From: Stentor coeruleus
Lineage: Eukaryota > Ciliophora > Heterotrichea > Heterotrichida > Stentoridae
DNA: 64,000 nucleotides
Direction: 5' to 3'
Assembly: GCA_001970955.1 (NCBI GenBank)
Contig: MPUH01000176.1
Span: 1 to 64,000 of the forward strand
Shown here: in pieces, positions 52,036 through 63,100 of the stretch
How the letters are laid out: each line of letters opens with the position of its first letter
Numbering within the stretch: position 1 is the first letter of the stretch
Position numbers and translations under genes: made by a program
The notes under the pieces: generated by a model
The model's input: only the letters and a program-made list of their open reading frames with translations
Database searches by the model: none
What the model was told of the DNA's origin: nothing

Positions 52036-53389
52036 TAACTATTATGATTAGTTTTAGAATGTAAATCTTTTTTTGATATAAGAATAAAGCTTAAATTGTA
52101 ATAAGTAATAAAATACGCATAGATTAGAAATGGATGATGTGTTATTATGAATACAAAAATGCATATTTAGGCTAAAAAATATGCTTGGGTTTTAAATTGC
52201 TTATGAGAAATTTTACGCTCGTTATTAAGGATTTTATATTGGGTTTTATATATAGAAAGTTTGTCGTTTTTGCAATTTTTGGTATTTTTTTATTATTTTC
52301 AGTTTTTTGGTAAAAGGTTATTTATAATAAGTGTTGTTTCTGAGTTTTATTTAGTATTTTTGTTTAGAGATGGATTTTTTTAAAATTTGAGTTTTTGGAC
52401 TTGGTTTTAAAGTTTTTTGATTTTTTGTTTGAATTTGATTCGGTACTTTTTAGAGAGGTTTTTAAAGTTTTTTGATTTTTTGTTTGAATTTGATTCGGTA
52501 CTTTTTAGAGAGGTTTCTTGGATTTTGTGGTTTTTTATATTGGATATTATAAGAAATTTTCACATTTTTTGAGAAATTGTTGAGTTTCGGGTTGTAGTTA
52601 ACTTTCGAGTTTTTGGATCTTTTTTTGATTTTTTTATATGGAATTTTCTTGTTTGAATATAGTGTTAGACATTTTATTAGATTTTTTTATGGTTTTTTCA
52701 TTGATGTGCTTTTGGAGTAGTTTTTTGTAGAAGTTTGAAATGCTGAGCTTTCTGATCTTAATTGGGTAATTGGGAAATTTTCGAGTTTCAGTTTGTGCTG
52801 ACTAATTCTTCTTTTAGAAGATTGAGCCTGTTTAATAATGATTTTAAGAGTTATTTAAAGTGTTTTCTGACTTAGTGATTTTTAATATATTATTTAGAAT
52901 ACAACGAAAATTGCACATAAACTTAATATCATAGTTTTTTTCTTTTATTTTTGCATTTTCGGGCGTTTGACCTATAAGATTTTAGACTCTCCATATGGCT
53001 ATACGCGAAAATTACTATTTATATTTCGTTATAAAATTTAAACAAAAGAAAAAATCGTCATTTTTTAACCTAAATATTGGTAGAATATCTGTATTTGATC
53101 TACATAAAATCCAAAAATTTTTCCTTCAATAAACTCAAAAAAAAAAAAATCCTCCAACCTCATCAAAAATCAATAACCCCATTTACCCAACCTTATCTTC
53201 CCACTACATCTAAATCCGCTTTTTTCATAATTTTTAAAATCCATCCCTATTTCTATCAATTTCAATCATCCTGATCATAAAAACCACTCCCAACTCTACC
53301 TATCCATCTAATCACATCCTATGAAAACCCTCCATTCCATTAAAAACTTATTCAAAAACCAAAGATTTAAAAGAATATTTTAAAATATT
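52036..53389. other. 1.35 kb intergenic region with a composition switch
   Basis: About 52190-52850 is strongly T/G-rich on the plus strand (5' flank of the copine gene); about 53040-53370 is A/C-rich (3' flank of histone H3). The switch lies near 52900-53040. A 55-base direct repeat lies inside. No coding stretch is convincing. Confidence 0.6.
52409..52518. repeat. 55-base direct tandem duplication
   Basis: A T/G-rich unit containing GAATTTGATTCGGTAC is repeated twice with about 55-base spacing. No N is present. Confidence 0.8.
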
Positions 53390-53806
53390 TTAAGCTCTCT
53401 CTCCTCTAATTCTTCTAGCTAATTGCATATCTCTCGGCATAATAGTAACTCTCTTAGCATGAATAGCACAAAGGTTTGTATCTTCAAACAATCCAACCAA
53501 ATAAGCTTCAGCAGCTTCCTGTAGGGCAAGGACAGCAGAGCTCTGGAACCTTAAGTCAGTCTTATATTCCTGGGCAATTTCTCTAACCAATCTTTGGAAT
53601 GGTAGTTTTCTGACAAGTAATTCAGTGCTTTTTTGGTACTTTCTGATTTCACGTAGAGCAACAGTCCCAGGGCGGAAACGATGAGGCTTTTTAACACCTG
53701 AAGTTGTTGAAGCCTGGGTGACTTTTTTCGCTGCCTTAGTTGCCAAATGCTTTTTAGGGGTCTTTCCAGCTGGGGTCTTTCTTGCAGTTTGCTTAGTACG
53801 GGCCAT
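53390..53806 (-). CDS. Histone H3 with altered tail
   Basis: This is core histone H3 of 138 residues; the usual length is 136. The globular fold is highly conserved ([57 protein letters not shown]). The tail keeps Lys4, Lys9, Lys14, Lys18, Lys23 and Lys27. It differs in context: Thr10 instead of Ser10, Lys17 instead of Arg17, and AKKV instead of ARKS around Lys27, so Ser28 is Val. Two extra residues fall between 29 and 36. These changes alter well-known phospho-switch sites. The gene has no intron, starts at 53804-53806 and is not paired with H4. Whether it is the main or a variant H3 cannot be told. Confidence 0.97.
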   Translation of the reverse strand: MARTKQTARKTPAGKTPKKHLATKAAKKVTQASTTSGVKKPHRFRPGTVALREIRKYQKSTELLVRKLPFQRLVREIAQEYKTDLRFQSSAVLALQEAAEAYLVGLFEDTNLCAIHAKRVTIMPRDMQLARRIRGERA

Positions 53807-53939
53807 TTATAATAAGAAAAACCCTTCGGGTTTTTATACTAAAGATTTATCTACTAAAAAAGCAATCTTTAATATGATTGGACAATCAAAAAGTTGATTT
53901 TTATATGAAATTATACCAAAGTACCATAAAATCTAACTA

Positions 53940-56069
53940 TTAGAATAAGAATGGGATTCTGCTAATGGCTTGTGAAAATATCAGTTTAGGCACAGCACCA
54001 AGGCCCATTGAAAACAACAAAGCTATAACCGAACCTAAAAACATACCTGGGTAAAGGACGATTGGGCTTCTGAGAATCCAGAGAAATTCGTTCCAACCAA
54101 GTAAAAGTATTAATAAAATTGCCCATTTTGGTAAACCTCCTCTATTGTACCCGAATTCTTTTATATGTTGTGCGTCTTTATATGCTCTTTCAGCATCACG
54201 TAAAAAGTTTTCCATTATTTTTTCATATTCATCTTCGCTTAAAAGCTCAGAATGATTTCCATCATCAGTTCTATCCCAGTCAATTGATAACATAAAGTGT
54301 CGGAATTGGTCTAAGACTGGGAGAACTCGGCTTTTACTTGTGCTAAAAACTTCTTCGTAATTTGTTGTTTTTGGGTCACGAGGAACACCTTTTTCATCTT
54401 TGTTGAATAAAATACTGAATTTTTTCATGAGGTAGTCTTCTAAGCTTTTTGAGAATTTTTCGATTTTTGTTTTTATTGTCCTTGCACAACAGTTTCGTGA
54501 ATCTACAATCATTTTGTGCACTGTTTCAGAAGGCAAATCTGCATTTTTCAGAACGGTTTCAATACGAAGTTCAAGTGGCTGACTAACTCGAATTTGCACT
54601 TGTTTGATTTTTTCCCATATGTTGTGGTCCATAGCTTGATCTAAGATTTTACCGATTTCTGAAGTGAACTTGCTTCCAAAAGCATTAGCATATTCTGCTA
54701 AAACAAGATCTTTTAGTTTCTCCTTCTCTTCAGAAATCCTATCATAAAGGTAATCTTCAATTTCTTTATTATATTCAGAAATGTCCCAACCGCTATTGGT
54801 AACTAAACTTCCTTCAGCAACTACTATGAACTCATTTTTAATCTCAGTGAAAATCCCATTAACGATCTCACTAAAATTTTCTACAGCAACAGTTCTTGAT
54901 AGTCTACCTAAAAACATTTCCTTAGCTTTATGTATTTGTTGACTAACCATAAACTTCATCTGTATCTGAAACAGATCTTTAGATTGATCCATCAACATAT
55001 CAATAAGCTCATCTCTAGTCTTCCTATATGTATTTTCATAATACCCAGATGCATGTTCATCATAAATCACCAAAGATTTCTCATAAAGTTCAGAAAACTT
55101 CCCTGCAAGATTATCCACAACAACCCTTCCTACCTTTTTACTAACTTCTACAACATTGTTTTGAAACTCTTTTATCGCTTCCATCTTCAATTCATTACAT
55201 CGTAAATTAGCTAACATTTCCTTTTGTGATGGGATATTTAAATCTTTATCACTATGAATTGTTGACCAAATATCAGTATAATATAAAGGTACACCATCAA
55301 TAGGTACATCGTTATTTTTATATCTAAAAAGCCAATCATTTCTATTTGGATCTGAAAATTTTTCTTTTAAAACCCCAGCTTCTCTTTTAAACTCTTCTGG
55401 CTTGAAGTCTTTACTGGAAATTGTGTGGAAATCAAATTCGAAGCAGTCAAAAACGTTACACAAGGTCAAATGACTGGGCTTTTTTATTTTTTCCCAGATT
55501 TCTTCCATAGTTTTGCTGATTTGTTGTTTGAGTATCCCTAAATTATTGACTCCATCATTGAAGTCTCTTAAAATAAAGAGAATACGTTTTTTACCTTCTT
55601 GACCGAAGAGTTTGAGATTGACTTCAAAAATTGTTTTTAGAAGACCAACACTCGCAGCTTTGTATCTGCCGATTTCACTAGTCCACATATTAACCATTAG
55701 AACATCTGATATAGCCAAAGCAAAAAGCGCGGACATTTGTTCAAAGGCTGCACCATCGTCACCACGAATCTGACTATCTGTTCCTTCAATGTCTATGACT
55801 AGGCATTTACAAGTTAGATTGTAAGCGAGATGTATACCTTTTGTTGTCTGGTTACGACCTTTCATTGAGTCTAGAGTATCGAAATTTGTCTCAAATAACA
55901 TGTTCAGCAATGTGCTTTTACCTGTACTTTGACATCCAATTATCGCTACAGTATGATAGTCTGTACTCTGTAATGGGGATGCTTCAAGTAAGATTTTTGC
56001 TTCGTTTCTAATTATGGATTACGTAATATCTCCTTCAAATGTTACGATTTGCACTGAATTCATAGCCAT
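53940..56069 (-). CDS. RHD3/SEY1-type ER-membrane fusion GTPase (one 15-base intron)
   Basis: This 704-residue dynamin-like GTPase would fuse ER tubules. The start and P-loop appear only after removing the intron at 56008-56022. G1 is GCQSTGKST at 40-48, then FETNFDTLD. G3 is DIEGTDS, followed by the hallmark GDDGAAFEQMSALFALAISD and VLMVNMW. The guanine-base motif is LRDF. A long helical middle covers about 250-610. Two hydrophobic hairpin segments lie near the C-terminus (WAILLILLLGWNEFLWIL and YPGMFLGSVIALLFSMGL). The order matches SEY1/RHD3, with a shorter tail than the ~800-residue plant protein. The chosen start is the ATG at 56067-56069; a second Met follows two codons on. The N-terminus and GTPase are cytosolic. 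Confidence 0.95.
56008..56022 (-). other. 15-base intron in RHD3/SEY1 gene
   Basis: GTAATCCATAATTAG on the minus strand, phase 2. It contains an in-frame TAA. Splicing joins the N-terminal ATG with the P-loop. Confidence 0.92.
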
Positions 56070-56813
56070 TTATTATATCTTTGCCTTGAAGCTTGAGCGG
56101 GCTGATGTCAGATTTACCTTTTTTTTACTATAAAAGTGCGTGTTAGGGTATTGTTGAGTGTATGTGGGAATTGATATGAATATGGGTATAGGTTTGATGT
56201 TATGATTAGAAGATGGGTTAGTATTTTTATGAGTTTTTGGATGAGGCTCAGAGTTTTTATATGGAATTTGGAGAATTTTTAATGTATAAAGCGAGTATTA
56301 GCATAGGGTTGTTGGGGAAAAAGNAGAATTTGGAGAATTTTTAATGGATAAAGCGAGTATTAGCATAGGGTTGTTGGGAAAAAAGATTTTACTTGAAGAT
56401 ATGGTTAATGACTTGAGAAATAAAATGCTGTTGGAAGATTATAGAAGAAAATAAGAGGTATTGGATAAGAAAATAGGTGTTTATGGATGATTATAATGAA
56501 AACTAAGGTTTTTTTGTAGAGTATTATATTNAGAAGAAAATAAGAGGTATTGGATAAGAAAATAGGTGTTTATGGATGATTATAATGAAAACTAAGGTTT
56601 TTTTGTAGAGTATTATATTTTTCAAAGATTTATATTCCTAATATTTAATGACTTTATTTCTTATACTTCCCACTTTTTTATCATTATCTATAAATAATCC
56701 ACGAATCAGTTTTGCATAAAAAATCCAAAAGAAATTTCTTTAATCGTCTCCAAAAGATAAAATTTAAGAGGAGATTTTATGTAAAATTTTAAACATATAA
56801 GCTTTTTCTAATA
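56070..56813. other. Divergent 5' spacer with two N-marked duplications
   Basis: The minus-strand GTPase and plus-strand transporter-like gene diverge here. 56140-56500 is T/G-rich. It contains two probable assembly joins (see 56264-56619). No gene seen. Confidence 0.6.
56264..56619. repeat. Two direct duplications around Ns at 56324 and 56531
   Basis: About 60 bases before 56324 are repeated after it with small differences. 88 bases (56443-56530) before the N at 56531 are repeated identically at 56532-56619. These fit contig overlaps left uncollapsed. Confidence 0.88.
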
Positions 56814-57959
56814 ATGTATACACCCAAACTCGGTAGTTCATATTTAGCTTTTCTTCTCGGCCTTTGCAATGTACTCATAGGTTCATGTTCAAGGTATTCA
56901 TTTTTAAGATTCGAAGCTGCAGTTAAAAGTGAATTGAGCTATTTGATTAACCAAATCAGCTACATGCTTGGGTTTTTATTTTCCGAGTATTACTTTTTAA
57001 AACTAGGAGAAAAATATTCAATTTCCCTTTTATGGATTAACTTCGCAATAAGTTATATTCTACTAATGTCCCTACATATAGAAAAAAGCCAATTCACACT
57101 ATTCCTTTCAGGTCTTGGTTTTTGCATATCTTTTTTCTCACAAGCTTTACTACTTATATTAGAAATCGGGTATATTGCCCCATACGTCAAAAATAACCCA
57201 AATACATATGCTTTAACACTACTACTTGTATTTAATGAACTCCCATGGATTATAGCAAGTTTTCTCTTACCAGTAAATATTTTAGTCAATATAGGGATTT
57301 TCTGTTCTTCAATCATCATTTGTTTCTTACTAACAAAAGGAATAAAATCAAATATTAACTCAAATACTTTTGTTTCGAACCGTAAATCAATAACGATACT
57401 TCCTTTTTCTGCTTTTCTTACAGAATTCTACGCTTTTGGGGTAAAAATTATACAGGCATATTTAGGCATTTATCGTATTGGAGGAGAAATTATCAGATAT
57501 GATGATGTGTATTTTATAGAGTCTATAGCGTATATTACTGGAGCTTTTCTTGTAACAATACTTTTGAATTTGAATAGAGGTTATTTGATATTAGGAATTA
57601 TTGTTTCTGTGCCGATATTTTGCACACTTTTCATATCTTTGTTTCAAGATACAAATGCTTTTGTTATTGTAACTGCGTTTTGTATTAATATGTCTTATGG
57701 GATTATGGAAATACTTAATTTGTATCTGATTGTGTTGAATAGTAACAGGCCTGAGTTTTTTATTGGGATGCTATATTTTGTAGGGGGGCTTGTGGAAGTG
57801 TTGATATATATGACTTATAAGTGAGGATTATTTAGGATTTTTTTACCTAATTTATACCCGTTTTTAGCTTTGTTTTTTTTATGTGCGCTTGTAGCGGCTA
57901 AAGTGTTAAAGAAATCTGATTCTGGACTTTTTAGAGAGCGAAGGGATATGAAAAACTGA
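56814..57959 (+). CDS. Polytopic membrane protein, transporter-like (paralogue 1; one or two 15-base introns)
   Basis: This protein of about 371-376 residues has roughly ten to twelve hydrophobic helices and few charged residues, like a small MFS carrier. No family signature is certain. Its frame appears to stop at TGA (57822-57824). Removing the intron GTGAGGATTATTTAG (57821-57835) adds a further helix (NLYPFLALFFLCALVA) and a charged tail (KKSDSGLFRERRDMKN). A second intron at 57441-57455 has no stop and is inferred from paralogue 2, which has an intron at the same point. The start is the ATG at 56814. Shared motif: NPNTYALTLLLVFNE (NPNTFSLTVLLSLNQ in paralogue 2). It may carry small solutes; substrate unknown. 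Confidence 0.82.
57441..57455 (+). other. Probable stopless 15-base intron in transporter-like paralogue 1
   Basis: GTAAAAATTATACAG, phase 0, with T9 and A10. It matches in position the stop-containing intron of paralogue 2 (after FYAFG versus FYSFG). It leaves the frame open whether spliced or not, so it is invisible to stop-based prediction. Confidence 0.7.
57821..57835 (+). other. 15-base intron (GTG start) near the end of transporter-like paralogue 1
   Basis: GTGAGGATTATTTAG, phase 2, contains TGA. It matches in position the intron at 59209-59223 of paralogue 2. Splicing adds a final helix. Confidence 0.85.
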
Positions 57960-58195
57960 TTTTAATGTGAGGATTTTTGGTAATAATTAATTAAAAATTA
58001 TGGTTTTATATAAGAATAATTAGGTTTTATGTTTGAAAATTTGGTTAAGTTTGGATAATAATAGTAATTAGGCCATATTTTATTTGGTTTTATGAGTATA
58101 TTTGCTGACTTTAACAATTTTTTGGAGATTTACATAAAAATTGTTGAAATTATTTAGTTTTTATAATATCAAATAAATAATTAGGTATAAATATT

Positions 58196-59332
58196 ATGTA
58201 TGAACTTAAATCAGGTGATTATTACACAGCTATTATACTTGGAATATGCAATTGTATTGTAGGATCGTGCACTTATCCTGCATTAGCATTAATCCAAAAG
58301 AATATCAACGAAAATCTTGTTCAATTTATGACATCCTTTGGCATAGTATGTGGGACTTTAATCGCTGAGGTTTTCTTCGCAAAACTTAGTAAGAATCATG
58401 CGATCCCAGTAATTATGCTAATGTTTCTTATCTCAGTATTTCTTATATTTTTTTTAAGCTCTTATCAAAGCAATCTTGCTAAAGCCTTTGCCCTTTTAAG
58501 CTTCAGTTGGAATTTTTCAGTACAAATGCTCCTATTTATAGTAGAACTTGGATATTTATCAAAATACATAAAATCAAACCCGAATACATTTTCCCTTACA
58601 GTACTTTTATCTTTAAACCAGTTAGGTTTTATATTCGGTCCTTTATTTCTAAACATAAAACTCTGGCAATATGCAATACTTTATATAATTGTTATTTGGA
58701 TTAGTATTATAGTTACATGGAGATTTGAAGTTGAACCAAGGTTTTTTGCCAATATTTCTGAATTAAAAAAAAATACAACTCTACCTTTTTCTGTCTTTAG
58801 TATATCATTTTATTCATTTGGGGTAATTTTTATATAGGCAGTCCTAGCAAGTTATGATATCATTGCTGAAAACAACTCAGATAAATTTACTAGTCAATTT
58901 ATTATGTTTAGTATGACATTAGGATATGTTATTGGTTCAAGTATTATAACAATTCTTATAAACAAGTCACAATTTTCATTAGCTTTTATTATTCTTGGAC
59001 TTTCAACTATTGGGTATATATTTATTATACCATTTGGATTTGAGAATTATTTATATTGTGCTACTGGGGTTATTGGATGTAGTTTGGGGATGATTGAGAA
59101 TATTAACATTAGGATTATTATTGTAAATAGTCTTAGACCAGAATTTTTTATTGGGCTTTTTTACTTCCAGACTTATGTTTTGCATGGAGCATTTGTTATA
59201 TTTTATAAGTAAGGAATATGTAGTGTGTTTATTAAAAATATTATTGTTTATATGGTTTTTTCAAGCATACTTACTATTAGTGGATGTTTTATTATGCATT
59301 CAGCATTGAAAACTACTAAAGGGAAGGATTGA
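58196..59332 (+). CDS. Polytopic membrane protein, transporter-like (paralogue 2; two 15-base introns)
   Basis: This tandem paralogue of the preceding gene is about 368 residues with about ten to twelve hydrophobic helices. As read, the frame stops at TAG (58835-58837) and restarts. Removing GTAATTTTTATATAG (58823-58837) and GTAAGGAATATGTAG (59209-59223) gives one continuous protein ending in another helix and a KTTKGKD tail. Matching motifs with paralogue 1 are GICNCIVGSCTYPAL (GLCNVLIGSC), NPNTFSLTVLL, RPEFFIGLFYF and the FYSFG splice boundary. No signal peptide or catalytic motif. Both introns sit at the same places in both genes, so they predate the duplication. Substrate is unknown. Confidence 0.85.
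58823..58837 (+). other. 15-base intron in transporter-like paralogue 2
   Basis: GTAATTTTTATATAG, phase 0, contains an in-frame TAG. Splicing restores FYSFG joined to AVLAS, matching paralogue 1. Confidence 0.9.
59209..59223 (+). other. Second 15-base intron in transporter-like paralogue 2
   Basis: GTAAGGAATATGTAG, phase 2, contains an in-frame TAA. Splicing extends the protein by a last helix, as in paralogue 1. Confidence 0.88.
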
Positions 59333-60185
59333 AAAATTTTGATTTTAGTAAAAAAGTAAGTAAAAATTTTGTTTAGAAGTTTAGTATATATTATAATAAA
59401 AAAAGTATTTGCTTATGTATTGAATTTATTATATAATAAAAAAATTGTTGTTAGTTAAAATGTATGCTGATATTGTTTTTATTGATCAGCAGCTTTATAG
59501 TTTTATTTTTGAAGCTATAATGAGTAATTTTGATATGTTATGATACTTGAAAAATAAAGATATGATTATATCGAGGTGTTTTGGATATAATTTTTTTTTT
59601 TAGATATCTTCCTATAAGTTTAATTAAATTATGTAAAAATAATATATTTTACTTGATTTGGTATATTAGATTATGATAATTATGTAAAAATAATATATTT
59701 TACTTGATTTGGTATATTAGATTATGATAATTATGTAAAAATAATATATTTTACTTGATTTAGTATATTAGATTGTGATAATTATATTAAAATAATACTA
59801 ACGAACTTAGTTTGGGTTATAAAATTGCATCAAAATATATGGAAATAAGAAATATTTAATTATCCTTACAAATAATAAAAGTAATTTAAACTAGAGAAAT
59901 TTTATTTGGTTAATGTATGTATTGCTTTTATTGAGTACTAAAAGTGAATGCTTTTGATAATCATTACTATAAAAAGTAATCTTTTGTTAAAACTTACTTT
60001 TATACTTAATGTTTGTATGCTGAAATAAAGAAGTGCATACTTTGATAAATTATTATATAAAAATAATTCTTTTGTAATGACTGACTTTTATGATAGTTAA
60101 AAACTTTATTTTTCACGCTTGTATGTTGAATAAAAAAATCCCTATTCATATTCGCATATTTAAGTAAAATTGTCTACAATTAATT
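59333..60185. other. Spacer upstream of channel gene B, with repeats
   Basis: AT-rich. Contains a triplicated 51-base unit (59629-59785) and a more worn duplication of about 100 bases at about 59940-60140. No gene seen. Confidence 0.55.
59629..59785. repeat. 51-base tandem repeat, three copies
   Basis: Three successive copies with the landmark ATGTAAAAATAATATATTTT start at 59631, 59682 and 59733. Copies 1 and 2 are essentially identical; the third carries a few changes. No N is present. Confidence 0.85.
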
Positions 60186-63100
60186 ATGGGAGAAATCGCA
60201 CAACCACTTATAGGAAATCTCCATGGTAGGAATGAAGATTTAAATAATAATCAACGAAATCATTTTGGTGAAATCAAAGAAACAATAGCATCTTTGAGTA
60301 ATAATAACATCAATGATAATACAATAAAAGAAATAAACTTCGAAAATATTTTAGATGGATTTGAAATGAAGCCTTTTACAAGTTTTAGCCATGATGATAA
60401 ATATTTAGTTCTAACCTTTAACGACAATAGGATATTTCTTTATCAAATTTCTGATGGGACCACGACAATTTTAAAAGAAAATGAAAATGAAGTAACTTTA
60501 TTAGAATTCGGAAATAATTATTTTCTTGTAAGTGCATCAAACATTGGTGAAATAACCTTATGGGAAAATGCTTTAGTTAATCCAGGAAATTTTGAAGTGT
60601 TAAAAATTGATACTCAAAATTTATGTTGTTTAGTTTTAAGCATAAAAAACACATATCTAGCAGTAGGATATGAAAATACAGTAGAAGTTAGGGGAATTCC
60701 TAATCAACTTGAGATTGTTTTAACTATAACTTATGAAAATAAAATGAATTCTGTCATTTTTAATTTAGATGAAACATTAGTTATTACTGGGTCAGATGAT
60801 AATGAAATTAGAGTTTTTGATATACAAACTAGGGATTTTCTGCATAGCTTGAAAAGACATGAAAATAAAATTAAAAATTTTGCTGTAGCGGAAAGTGATT
60901 ATGGGAAAATTTTCACAAGTGCTTCAGAGAGTGAGTTTTTTGTATGGAATTTAGATTCTTTTAAAGAAGTTATGCTTTATCAAGATCAAAATTTACAGAT
61001 ATCAAATGCTTCATTGAGTTCAGATGGAAAATATCTTGCAGTAGGGTTTACAGAAACAAGTTTTATAAAAATCTGGAATGTAGAAGATCAATCAATAAAA
61101 GCAGAAATTGATTTAGGCCTTAATATTATTGAAAAAGTTATTTTCAGCCCTAATGGAAATTACCTTTTTGGAATAGGCGGTGATAAGATTGTATTTCAAG
61201 AAATTAAAACTTATGAAAAGAGAATAATAACAAGGGATGATGTTATTAATTCTATTGCTTTGAATTATGATGGAGATAGATTGGCAATCGGTGGAAATAA
61301 TTCAAAGATAACAGTATTTGAAATGGAAAATTATACGATATTAGAGGAGAATAAATTCCAATCCAAAATTAAATCTCTTCTTTACGTTAAAAATAACCAA
61401 AATGAAAACTTTATTGAATATGGATTACATAATGGACAATGCGAAATAAGAAGCATGAATATTAATAAGAACTTTAATAATGTGATAAAAACAATGGCTG
61501 CTAGTTCGGATGGTAATAAAATTGCTATATCGATAAATAACTCATCATCAATTACTCTTATAATTCAAAATATATTTAAAGAGCTTACAGGGCATACTAA
61601 AGACATTAATTGCTTAGTTTTTACTTGTAACAACAACTATTTGTTAAGTGGGTCTGAAGATAATCTTATAATAATGTGGGATTTATTAGATTTTATTGTG
61701 ATTAAAAAATTTGATGATCACAACAATTGGGTGAATTCTATTGCAACTAATATAAATGACTATGCTGCAAGTGGCTCAAGTGATAAAACAATCATAATTT
61801 GGAACCTAAATTTATTACGTAAAGACTTTTCTTTAAATGCCCATAATGAAAAAATCACAAGTGTTAGTTTTTCTTACTGTGGGACATATCTTGTAAGTGG
61901 ATCATTTGATAAGACTATTAAAGTTTGGAATGTTACTGAAAAACGCCTTGAATATATTATCACAGGTCATACAGGAAATATTATATCAGTGTTGTTTTTA
62001 AGAAATAATGATGGTATTATAAGTACTTCTATGGATAGAACAGTAAGATTATGGAATACTTACTTTCAAAATAATGTTCATAATACTAGAGTGGTTAATA
62101 ACCCAGGAGGATTGATAAGTTTAGAACCAGGTTATCAAGATGCATTAGATTATAAGTTTTTGATTACGTGTTTAAAACAAAAAACGCTTAAAAATATCTC
62201 TATCAACAGCTTAAATTGTAGCATCGGCCACTGCAATTTTACAGGAGTCCACTTTGCCGCTTATACTGGATGTTATCAAGCTATTGAAAAACTTATTGAA
62301 AACCCAATCCTTCATCTGAAAACTGATATCTATGGTTATTCACCATTAAGATACTCAATAGAAACCCAAAATCAGCAAACTACAGACTTACTCCTTAAAT
62401 ATATAATTATCTTATCAGAATATCCTCAAAGTGAAATTTTTATCTCATCTTTTCATTCCCTTCGTAATGATCTTCCTTTAATAATCAGAGACTCATCTAA
62501 TCATTTGCAAAAATTTTTTGATTGTAGTTTATATGGAACTTTTGATGAAATAAAATTTGAAGAGCCAAATAATAGCTTACCTATTATATTAACTCAAAAT
62601 AATTATAAAATATCAATAGATGACTTTAAAAAAACTCAAGAAATTGTAAATGAAAATACTAGAAATGAACAAAACTTAAAACTACCTCTTTATTTAAAAT
62701 ATTCTTATATAAATTTTGAATGTAATTACTATACAGCAAATAATTCGAAAATATTCCAATCATTAGTACTACATAAAAATGAAGATATTTTCAAAACTGA
62801 GTTTATCCAGTTTATAATTGAATACAATTGGAAAAAAATAAAATATTTTATTTGGGTTTTATTTTTTATCGAGTTTTTATACCATATTTTCCTTTATTTT
62901 GCGATTGTTATATGGTCAAACAATTATGATTTAATGAATTATATAGCTTTTGGGATTACAATTGTACTTGGATTAAATGAACTGATTCAATATATGATTG
63001 ACAGGGTTTCTTATTGGAAAAATGAATGGAATATATTGAATATTTGTAAAATTCATTTGACTTTTTCATATTATGTGTTTCTGTTTTTTAATAAAAATTT

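Noticed and set aside
53077-53274. Plus-strand open frame 3' of histone H3
   Set aside because: Arises from the A/C-rich flank; no start context or family.
58835-58837. TAG as a readthrough or reassigned stop in the transporter-like gene
   Set aside because: It is the last three bases of a canonical 15-base intron, and the same rule explains eight other apparent stops while TAA, TAG and TGA all end other genes.
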